Below, in pieces: positions 57,782 through 64,000 of a DNA stretch of 64,000 bases. The position numbers and the translations under genes are program-made. Each line of letters opens with the position of its first letter. Positions within the stretch are counted from its first letter, which is position 1. The notes beneath the pieces were generated by a model, which saw nothing but the letters and a program-made list of their open reading frames with translations, ran no database searches and had not been told where the DNA came from. The DNA comes from Rubrobacter aplysinae (GTDB lineage Bacteria; Actinomycetota; Rubrobacteria; Rubrobacterales; Rubrobacteraceae): positions 1 through 64,000 of the forward strand of contig NZ_LEKH01000011.1 of NCBI RefSeq assembly GCF_001029505.1, read 5' to 3'.

Positions 57782-58615
57782 CTAACCGGTATCCGAGGGC
57801 CCGCGCAGGGCTTCCAGTCTCTCCAGTGTCGAGCCCCGGCGGGCGGCTGCGATGCGCCGGGCGGCGAGCTCCGCGAACTCCTCTTCTAGCTCCGCGCCGA
57901 CGAAGGCCCGGCCGAGCTCCTTGGCGGCGACGGCGGTGGTGCCGGAGCCGGCGAAAGGGTCGAGCACGAGGTCTCCCTCGCGGGTGGAGGCCAGGAGCGC
58001 CCGGCGCACCAGGCGTAGCGGCTTCTGGGTCGGGTGGCCGCCGTGGCGTTTCTCGGCACGCGAGACCGGCCTCATGCGCCACACGCTGGAGAGCTGGTCA
58101 GAAGGGTCGGGGCTGTTCACGAGGTTCACGAGATCGTGGTTGAAGGTGTGGCGGGAGGCGCGGCTCTTTGAGGCCCAGATCAGGGACTCGTGCGCGTGTT
58201 TGAAGCTCGTGCGGGACGCGTTTGGCGGCGGGTCTGGCTTCTCCCACACCACGTGGTTAAGGACCCTGAAGCCGAGGCTTTGTAGCGCGTATCCGAGACT
58301 GAATATGATGTGATGCGTCCCCGTCACCCACAGCGTGCCGTCCGGTTTCAGTACCCGTTGCGCTTCGGAGAGCCACCGGACGTTGAAATCGTGATCCTCC
58401 GTGAAACCTCGGGGCCGGTCCCACTCGCCCTTGTCCACGGACCGGAGCCTCCCGCCCTTCACGGTGACGCCGCCGCCCGAAAGCCGGTACGGCGGGTCGG
58501 CGAAGACGGCGTCCACGCAGCCGGCGGGCATCATGCGCATCAGGCGCACGCAGTCGGCCCGGTACACGACCGCCCCCGGCTCGCCGTGGCTCGGTAGTTG
58601 GCTCAAGCTCTCCAC
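57782..58615 (-). CDS. Orphan beta-class DNA methyltransferase (N6-adenine/N4-cytosine)
   Basis: 277 aa, GTG start. Motif IV ADPPYRLSGGG (DPPY at 40-43) comes before motif I DPFAGSGTT (219-227), the beta order. HPTQKPLRLVRRAL is the usual block before motif I. DPPY favours adenine methylation. No restriction endonuclease gene is adjacent; the partner is a phosphoesterase. It may be a solitary regulatory or phage-protection enzyme. Recognition sequence unknown. Confidence 0.87.
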   Translation of the reverse strand: MESLSQLPSHGEPGAVVYRADCVRLMRMMPAGCVDAVFADPPYRLSGGGVTVKGGRLRSVDKGEWDRPRGFTEDHDFNVRWLSEAQRVLKPDGTLWVTGTHHIIFSLGYALQSLGFRVLNHVVWEKPDPPPNASRTSFKHAHESLIWASKSRASRHTFNHDLVNLVNSPDPSDQLSSVWRMRPVSRAEKRHGGHPTQKPLRLVRRALLASTREGDLVLDPFAGSGTTAVAAKELGRAFVGAELEEEFAELAARRIAAARRGSTLERLEALRGPSDTG

Positions 58616-58631
58616 GACGCCTCATTGTGTA

Positions 58632-58647
58632 GCATTCTGTAGAATGC
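58632..58647. promoter_or_regulatory. Palindrome between divergent methyltransferase and ribokinase genes
   Basis: GCATTC-TGTA-GAATGC, a perfect 6-4-6 repeat. TATAAA at 58659-58664 is a possible -10 box for the ribokinase gene, which would put the palindrome on its -35 region. Confidence 0.5.
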
Positions 58648-58678
58648 CGCGAGGTTCGTATAAACGAGGAGGCACAGC

Positions 58679-59602
58679 GTGGCCGGAATCTTCGTAGTTG
58701 GCTCCATAAACCAGGACTACGTGTTGCGGCTGGATCGCCGCCCCGGGCCGGGCGAGACGGTTACGGACGCGGAGCTTGAGCTATTCCCCGGAGGCAAGGG
58801 GGCAAACCAGGCGGTCGCCGCCGCCCGGCTGCTCGAACCAGACGGCTCGAACAGGGTCTCGATGCTCGGTCGTGTCGGAGGAGACGCGGCCGGACCACGT
58901 CTGGTACAGAACCTCGCGGACAACGGCGTGGACACCGCCCACGTAGAGACCATCAGGGGAGAGACCTCGGGCTCGGCCTTCATAACCGTCACGCCGGATG
59001 GGGAGAACGCTATCGCGGTCTCCCCCGGGGCGAACCGCCGCTTCGGGCCGGATGAGATAGACGCCGCCAGCGGGGCCCTGCGGGAGGCGTCGGTGCTCGT
59101 GGCCCAGATGGAGGTCGAGGCCGGGGCCATACGGCGGGCGGCGGAGATAGTCACCGGGGCCGGAGGCCGGGTGATGCTGAACCTGGCCCCGGCGCGCGAG
59201 CTCCCCTCCTCCCTGCTGGCGCTGCTCGACCCGCTGGTGGTCAACGAGCACGAGGCCGCCTTTCTGCTAGGAGACGAGAATGCTCGTACCCCGGAAGGCA
59301 CGGCGGAGGCACTGCTGGAGCTCGGGCCCCGCTCGGCCGTGATCACGCTCGGCGCGGTGGGCGCGGCGCTCACCTCACCGCACGGCACCGCTGTGTACGC
59401 CGCGTCCCGGACGAAACCCGTAGACACCACGGGCGCGGGCGACGCCTTCGCCGGGGCGCTGGCCGCCAGGCTGGCGCAAGGGTATGACCTTCCGGATGCG
59501 GTGCCCTACGCCGTAAAGGCCGGGACCGCGGCGGTCGCCAAACCGGGGGCACAGGGGGCGTTGCCCTACCCCGAGGAGCTAGAGGAGCTGGAGACGGGCT
59601 AA
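58679..59602 (+). CDS. rbsK: Ribokinase (PfkB family)
   Basis: 307 aa, GTG after GAGGAGG. VVGSINQDYVLRLDRRPGPG and FPGGKGANQAVAAARL are ribokinase-type PfkB motif 1. TKPVDTTGAGDAFAGALAAR holds the catalytic Asp and the GAGD anion hole. VNEHEAAFLLGDE and ITLGAVGAAL are also typical. Phosphorylates ribose with ATP. No ribose transporter is near. Confidence 0.88.
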   Translation: MAGIFVVGSINQDYVLRLDRRPGPGETVTDAELELFPGGKGANQAVAAARLLEPDGSNRVSMLGRVGGDAAGPRLVQNLADNGVDTAHVETIRGETSGSAFITVTPDGENAIAVSPGANRRFGPDEIDAASGALREASVLVAQMEVEAGAIRRAAEIVTGAGGRVMLNLAPARELPSSLLALLDPLVVNEHEAAFLLGDENARTPEGTAEALLELGPRSAVITLGAVGAALTSPHGTAVYAASRTKPVDTTGAGDAFAGALAARLAQGYDLPDAVPYAVKAGTAAVAKPGAQGALPYPEELEELETG

Positions 59603-59619
59603 CGGGAGGAAGCTAGCCC

Positions 59620-60090
59620 TCAACCCTTGCGGTTGAAGTCCTCTTCGGAGCGGCCCTCGAAATCCGCGACGGCGGAGAGGAACCAGTCGGGGCGGGGGCG
59701 TATCTCTTCCTCGTCGGGATCGTAGAAGACGAGGGCGGTCGAGGCCTGGGCTGCTACGCGCCCGGTCTCGTAGCTCTCTCCGACCCGGAGCTCGTACTCC
59801 ATGCCGCACGAGCGGTTCGAGACGTAGGTGATCCGGGCCGCGCCGTGGACCGTGTCGTCCAGGAAGATCGGGGCCTTGTAACGGAGGCTCGCCTCGGCGA
59901 CCAGGTAACGCACGCCGGGTATGTCGCCGGCTTCGAGGTCCCCGAGGCCCATACCACGTGCAAGCCCCCGCATGTATGCGACCCTGACCGACTCACACAG
60001 GGCCAGGTGGACCGCGTTGTTGACGTGACCGTAAGGGTCGAGATCCTGATAGCGAATCGCAAGCCTCTCGGTAATCGGCGGGTTCTCCAA
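59620..60090 (-). CDS. 4HBT hotdog acyl-CoA thioesterase
   Basis: 156 aa, TTG start after GGTGAGAA. RYQDLDPYGHVNNAVHLAL contains the catalytic Asp and the DxxGHVNN signature of the 4-hydroxybenzoyl-CoA thioesterase/YbgC type. A central SLRYKAPIFLDDTVHGAARI strand pair follows. Hydrolyses an acyl-CoA of unknown length. Converges on ribokinase. Confidence 0.86.
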   Translation of the reverse strand: MENPPITERLAIRYQDLDPYGHVNNAVHLALCESVRVAYMRGLARGMGLGDLEAGDIPGVRYLVAEASLRYKAPIFLDDTVHGAARITYVSNRSCGMEYELRVGESYETGRVAAQASTALVFYDPDEEEIRPRPDWFLSAVADFEGRSEEDFNRKG

Positions 60091-60176
60091 ATTCTCACCT
60101 GTCTCTAAACGTCTGTAAATGTCTCTGAATCTCGAATGGACCGGACGATTGTATCGTAGGCCTATTCTCGCCGCCT

Positions 60177-60225
60177 CGCTTCATTGCACTTCACTTCGTT
60201 GCGTTTCATTTCATTACGTTCACCG
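60177..60225. repeat. Low-complexity TTCAyT/CGTT stretch
   Basis: Imperfect repeats of TTCATT, TTCACT and GCGTT units in the spacer between the thioesterase and TPR genes. Role unknown. Confidence 0.4.
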
Positions 60226-60301
60226 GCATACCGGGCGTGCGCTATGGGCGCAATGAGGCGGGGTGGGCGCGGGTTCCCCATCTGATTTAATCTATGGGGT
60301 G

Positions 60302-61642
60302 ATGGAGTACGAGAACCTTCTGGAGCAGGGCGAGACGCTGGCCGGCGAGGGCCTCGTCGAGGATGCCCTCTCCCGCTTCGAGCAGGCTCTGGCGCTGGCC
60401 CCGGAGGAGCCGGAGGTCATAGAGGCGGTCGGTCGCGCCTTGCTGGAGCTCGGGCGGCTGGAGGAGGCCGAGGCGAGCTTCGTGGATGCTCTGGATCTCG
60501 ACCCCGCCTGGCCCGCGCCCCGGCTCGGGCTGGCCGCGGTCTGTACCCGCCGGGAGGAGCCCTTCAAGGTCGTCCACCACCTGGAGCGCGCCATAGAGGC
60601 CGACCCGGATGCGGCGGAGACCTACGCCGAGCTCGGCCGCTACTACGGGAATCTGGGTGAGGTGGATCTCGCGCGGGCCACCTTCGAGCGTTGGACGGAC
60701 TCCCACTCCGAGGACCCGGACATGTTCATAAACGCCGGCCTGACCCTCTTCGACGCCGGGGACTACCCGAACGCCCTGGGATTTTTCGAGGCGGCGCTGG
60801 AGACGGCGGCAGACCCGCAGCAGGTCAGCGGTGCCCGCACCTTCCGGGCCAACGCCCTGGACATGCTCGGTAGATACCCCGAGGCCGTCGAGGCCTACGA
60901 GGAGGTTATCGAGGCAACCCCGGACTGGTGGGAGGCCCACGCCAACCTCGGCATCTGTCACGCCCGCAACGCGCGCTCGGAGGCCGCCGAATCGGCTCTG
61001 AGACGCGGCCTCGCGGAGTGTCCGGGATCGCCCGAGATCCGGGACGAGCTCGCCGCGCATCTGCTATCAGAAAGCCGCAGCGGCGCGGCGCTCCAGGAGG
61101 CCCTCTCGCTGGCCGAAGAGGCGGTGGCGCTCGGTAGAGACGAGCCCCGGCACCTGCACACCCTGGCCGAGTCCCGGCTGGCAAACGGCGATACCGACGG
61201 GGCCGCCTCCTCCTACCAGAGTGTGCTGGAGCTGGATCCCGCCGACCCCGCAGCCCATCTGGAGCTCGGCCTGATCCAGGAGAGCCTGGGCGCGACGCCG
61301 GAGGCCGAGCGGCACTTCATGGAGTCGCTGAAGGGCGACCCGGCCAACCCGCGCGCCCTGTACTCCTACGCCAGCCTCTACTACGCCTCCGAGAACTTCG
61401 AGGCCGCCGAGGAGCTACTGATGCGCTCGCTCGCCGCCGAGCCCGGCTACTCGCCCGCCCTCTCCGCGCTCGCCAGCATCCGGGCCCGGGGCGGCGACTA
61501 CGAGAGCGCCCTGGAGTACATCGAGCGCGCCGTCGAGGCCGGCGAACGCGACGTGGAGCACTTCAAGAGCTCCCAGGAGTTCCTCCCGCTACACGACGAC
61601 CCCGAGTTCCGGGCGCTGCTGCTGCGCATGGTCGAGGACTAG
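60302..61642 (+). CDS. Tetratricopeptide repeat protein
   Basis: 446 aa from ATG 60302 (GGGGTG upstream); reading from 60263 adds 13 residues. At least eight TPR-like units, for example AEASFVDALDLDPAWPAPRL, ETYAELGRYYGNLGEVDLAR and SYQSVLELDPADPAAHLELG. Very acidic, no signal peptide or membrane helix, so a cytoplasmic protein-binding scaffold. Partner unknown. A small membrane gene follows by 14 bp. Confidence 0.88.
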   Translation: MEYENLLEQGETLAGEGLVEDALSRFEQALALAPEEPEVIEAVGRALLELGRLEEAEASFVDALDLDPAWPAPRLGLAAVCTRREEPFKVVHHLERAIEADPDAAETYAELGRYYGNLGEVDLARATFERWTDSHSEDPDMFINAGLTLFDAGDYPNALGFFEAALETAADPQQVSGARTFRANALDMLGRYPEAVEAYEEVIEATPDWWEAHANLGICHARNARSEAAESALRRGLAECPGSPEIRDELAAHLLSESRSGAALQEALSLAEEAVALGRDEPRHLHTLAESRLANGDTDGAASSYQSVLELDPADPAAHLELGLIQESLGATPEAERHFMESLKGDPANPRALYSYASLYYASENFEAAEELLMRSLAAEPGYSPALSALASIRARGGDYESALEYIERAVEAGERDVEHFKSSQEFLPLHDDPEFRALLLRMVED

Positions 61643-61656
61643 AAAGGATACAGACG

Positions 61657-61896
61657 GTGGTTACCGGGGCTGCCATCCTGCTTGGCCTCGTAGGTCTCGC
61701 CGTGATCCTCTTCGGCGTGTACGCCATGATCCGGGGCGGCCGTGACGGCAACAACGACAGCGGCGGAGCCTCGGGAGACAGAGGCGGTCTCGGCCCGATC
61801 CCCGAGCGCGGCATCCACGTGCTGGCCGGCATCCGGCTCGTTATCTTCGGCCTGGTGTGTCTGGCAGCCGCGGCGTTCGCCCTGTTCCGGTTCTAG
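61657..61896 (+). CDS. Small membrane protein
   Basis: 79 aa, GTG start, 14 bp after the TPR gene. Two helices (about 3-25 and 55-78) around a Gly/Asp-rich loop. No family recognised; may anchor the TPR protein (inference from spacing). Confidence 0.6.
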   Translation: MVTGAAILLGLVGLAVILFGVYAMIRGGRDGNNDSGGASGDRGGLGPIPERGIHVLAGIRLVIFGLVCLAAAAFALFRF

Positions 61897-61916
61897 CAGA
61901 GGCAAACCCCGGCGCG

Positions 61917-62216
61917 TCAGGGAGCCAGGAAATACTCTATGGCCTGGATCGCCACCGTAGCGAAGGCCACGAAGATGAGCACGCCGGTCACCGCCCTGTC
62001 CCCGGAGCCGAGATAGCCCCGGATGGCGAGCAGCACGACGCCGAGGGCGAGGATTATGCTCCCGAAGAATATCTCGTATAGCGCGCCGACCGTGAGCCCG
62101 ACCGCGAACAGGATCACGATAGCCACGTTCAAGACGAGCTTGGTACCGGGCTTCCCGGGGCTGCCGGGTTCTCTGGAATTCCTGGTGCGCTCGCCTCTGT
62201 CCTGGATGCGGCTCAC
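61917..62216 (-). CDS. Small membrane protein with three helices
   Basis: 99 aa from GTG 62216 (GGTGGA upstream); reading from 62267 is longer but poor. A basic N-terminus (about 25 residues) is followed by three hydrophobic segments (about 27-46, 49-66, 75-96). Family unknown. Confidence 0.55.
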   Translation of the reverse strand: MSRIQDRGERTRNSREPGSPGKPGTKLVLNVAIVILFAVGLTVGALYEIFFGSIILALGVVLLAIRGYLGSGDRAVTGVLIFVAFATVAIQAIEYFLAP

Positions 62217-62233
62217 GGCTCCACCCCGAGAAC

Positions 62234-62737
62234 TTACGCGTCGTATAGCCCGTGGCGGCGGTGCCACTCCTCTAGGGACTCATCGGGGAAGCCCTGGAAG
62301 TGCCGCTCGCCGCGGGCGGCCTCGCCCTCCGGCACCTCGGCCCACGAGGCGCGGTTCGCGAGCATCATCCTGACCATCTCCGGCGGCTCGGGGAGCGGGG
62401 TATCCACCGCCGAGGCAAAGGGGTGCACGAGCTCGGGCCAGCGAGGATCATAGACCCACAGCGCGGTCGCGCACAGCGAGCAGAAGCTCCGGCGCCCCGG
62501 GCTAGCTTCGGCGTCACCAGGGTCATCCTCATCGCGCATCAGCGCGTTGTAGACGCCGATATTCTCCCCGCCTTCTACCTCTAGCGTCGAGGAGTCCGCG
62601 CCGAGGTTTATGGCGTAGCCGCCCCCTCCATCGGTCTTGCGACAGATGCTGCAGTAGCAGAGCAGATATGGATGGGGCATGGCGCTCTCGACGCTGAACC
62701 GAACCGCTCCGCAGTGACACGAGCCCTCTAACAGCAT
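62234..62737 (-). CDS. GFA (glutathione-dependent formaldehyde-activating)-like protein
   Basis: 167 aa from ATG 62737, with GGAGG 5 bp before; the GTG at 62743 lies inside that ribosome site. Zinc Cys motifs: GSCHCGAVRFSVE, CYCSICRKTDGGGG and FCSLCATALWVYDP. Mss4-like fold. Despite the name most members have unknown activity. Possible link to formaldehyde from the demethylation cluster is only speculative. Confidence 0.83.
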   Translation of the reverse strand: MLLEGSCHCGAVRFSVESAMPHPYLLCYCSICRKTDGGGGYAINLGADSSTLEVEGGENIGVYNALMRDEDDPGDAEASPGRRSFCSLCATALWVYDPRWPELVHPFASAVDTPLPEPPEMVRMMLANRASWAEVPEGEAARGERHFQGFPDESLEEWHRRHGLYDA

Positions 62738-62772
62738 TTGCACCTCCGGCCTGTAAGACTGCTAGAGACTGC

Positions 62773-63744
62773 TTACCCGGTACGCACGCCGGAAAACCGG
62801 GTTACCTGGATCGCCGCCCGCTCGTTTGGCCCCTCGGGTCCTTCCGGGAAAGCCTCCGGGTGCAGGATGCGGGCCAGCGTCTCTACCCCGTCGACGAGCC
62901 GGGGCGCGGGCCGGGAGAAGTACGAGCTCGCGTCCACGGCCCACACCTTATTTTCCCTGACCGCCGGTACCCTGCTCCAGCCGGCCGCCTCCTCCAGAAT
63001 GCGGGCCTCCGTGGCGGCGCGCCCGGCGTCGAAGCCGCAGGGCATCAGCACGACCACCCCCGGCTCGGTCTGCGCGAAGTGCTCCCACGAGATGCGCGCG
63101 GATGGCTCTCCGGGGGCCGCGAGCGCGTCCTCGCCACCGGCGGCGCGGACCATCTCCGGGACCCAGTGTCCGCCGGAGAACAGCGGGTCGAGCCACTCCA
63201 GGCAGGCCACGCGGGGCCGGGGGAGGCCACGGACACGGTCCTCGACGTCGGCGAGCCTCTGGCGCAGGGAGTCCCGCTCGCGGCGGGCATCGTCTCCGCG
63301 TCCGACCGCCTCACCGACGGTAACGACGTCGTCGAGCACCTCGGAGAGCGAGGAGGGGTTCAGGGATATCAGGCGCGGCACCGGGTCCAGGTCGGAGACG
63401 CCCCGCTCGACCACGCTCATGGAGACGGCGCACACGTCGCAGACGCCCTGGGTGAGCACGAGGTCCGGTGCGAGCTCGGCGAGCAGGTCGGTCTGCAGCC
63501 CGTAGATGCTGCCCTCGTCGGTAAGGGCGCCCGAAGCTCCGGCGGACGATCCGAGACTCGTTACGGCGGCGTCTATCTCGGCGCTCGTCATGCGGGAGGG
63601 GTCTATGGGGGTGGTGGTAAGCTTCGGCAGACGCTCCACGCCGGGCGGGTGGTCGCACTCGTGGGTGACCCCGACCAGGTCGTCCCCGGCCCCGACGAGG
63701 GCCGCGATCTCTGTGGCTCCGGGCAGAAGCGAAGCTATGCGCAC
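62773..63744 (-). CDS. BtuF-like cobalamin/Fe-type periplasmic-binding-fold protein without signal peptide
   Basis: 323 aa. Starts directly with IASLLPGATEIAALVGAGDD, the first strand of class III binding proteins (PF01497). GVTHECDHPPGV, LVLTQGVCDVCAVS, LEWLDPLFSGGHWVPEMVRA and DASSYFSRPAPRLVDGVE match cobalamin-binding relatives. No signal peptide or lipobox, and no ABC transporter gene nearby, so it may work in the cytoplasm. Confidence 0.82.
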   Translation of the reverse strand: MRIASLLPGATEIAALVGAGDDLVGVTHECDHPPGVERLPKLTTTPIDPSRMTSAEIDAAVTSLGSSAGASGALTDEGSIYGLQTDLLAELAPDLVLTQGVCDVCAVSMSVVERGVSDLDPVPRLISLNPSSLSEVLDDVVTVGEAVGRGDDARRERDSLRQRLADVEDRVRGLPRPRVACLEWLDPLFSGGHWVPEMVRAAGGEDALAAPGEPSARISWEHFAQTEPGVVVLMPCGFDAGRAATEARILEEAAGWSRVPAVRENKVWAVDASSYFSRPAPRLVDGVETLARILHPEAFPEGPEGPNERAAIQVTRFSGVRTG

Positions 63745-63785
63745 GGCGCTCTCCTTTGTACCTCTACGGTACCTCTACTGTACTT

Positions 63786-64000
63786 CTACTTCGACGCCTC
63801 TCTCAGGAGGCTCGCCTGTCCGACGTCCTCGGTGGTCAGCATCCCGACGAGCTCGCCGTCCCGGAGCACCGGCAGGGCGCGCATCCCGCTCTCCTGTAGC
63901 AGGCGCTGGCCGTCCTGGAAGAGGTCGGCCTCGGGCGAGACGGTCGGGTACTCGGTCTTCATCAGGTCGCGGACGGTCAGGAACTTGTCCGAGGAGTGGG
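63786..64000 (-). CDS. C-terminal end of a CBS-domain protein (cut by window edge)
   Basis: 71 codons to TAG at 63786. FLTVRDLMKTEYPTVSPEAD and GMRALPVLRDGELVGMLTTE form one CBS motif. Proteins ending like this include site-2 proteases and IMPDH-like regulators; the rest is outside the window. Confidence 0.8.
   Translation of the reverse strand, partial: HSSDKFLTVRDLMKTEYPTVSPEADLFQDGQRLLQESGMRALPVLRDGELVGMLTTEDVGQASLLREASK

Noticed and set aside
60177-60225. CRISPR-like or tandem repeat array
   Set aside because: Units are short and irregular, with no constant repeat or spacers.

Overview
This is a GC-rich chromosomal stretch with no rRNA, tRNA, CRISPR or plasmid functions. Isoleucine is often ATA, GTG and TTG starts are common, and class III-like PHA synthase genes sit beside a PadR repressor and an actinobacterial-type branched-chain amino acid cluster with leader ORFs. 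This fits a deep-branching actinobacterium, most likely Rubrobacter or a relative. That placement is inference from gene content, not a database match.

Region 1 (1-16 kb): the tail of an IS5-type transposase, a lactonase, a hydroxyacid-oxoacid transhydrogenase, then a polyhydroxyalkanoate (PHA) island: acyl-CoA ligase, phaE, phaC, NfeD/SPFH membrane proteins, trmB, an acyl-CoA dehydrogenase, thiolase, two phasin-like genes, a PhaQ/PadR repressor and two SDR reductases. Four copies of a 17-bp palindrome (TATR-N9-CATA) lie at or near the promoters of phaE, phaQ and the two reductases. They look like the operators of a local PHA regulon.

Region 2 (15.5-21.8 kb): a zinc module (CDF exporter, small membrane protein, ArsR sensor), an ABC-2 exporter divergent from a MarR regulator with two palindromic operators and a leader hairpin, and an aldo/keto reductase.

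Region 3 (21.8-30.9 kb): fatty and organic acid catabolism. It holds an acyl-CoA ligase, AidB-like and glutaryl-CoA-type dehydrogenases, a MerR regulator with its operator, homocysteine methyltransferase, hydrolase and quinone reductase.

Region 4 (31-43 kb): a co-directional minus-strand cluster, read from the far end: dimethylglycine oxidase, Cys synthase-like enzyme, a DmdA-like methyltransferase, MetF, formate-THF ligase, methenyl-THF cyclohydrolase-like protein, GcvT-like protein, sarcosine oxidase-like protein and an IclR regulator. Together they could strip methyl groups from betaine-type compounds onto THF and oxidise them to formate with ATP recovery. A large IclR-like palindrome stands in front of the first gene.

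Region 5 (43-54.3 kb): ilvB-ilvN-ilvC-ilvE-leuA-leuB-cimA. Candidate regulatory leader ORFs precede ilvB and leuA, and an HExxH protein is inserted between leuA and leuB. ilvD and leuCD are not in the window.

Region 6 (54.3-64 kb): an intein-split radical SAM protein, a K+ channel, a phosphoesterase, an orphan DNA methyltransferase, ribokinase, thioesterase, a TPR protein, small membrane proteins, a GFA-family protein, a BtuF-like protein and the end of a CBS-domain gene.
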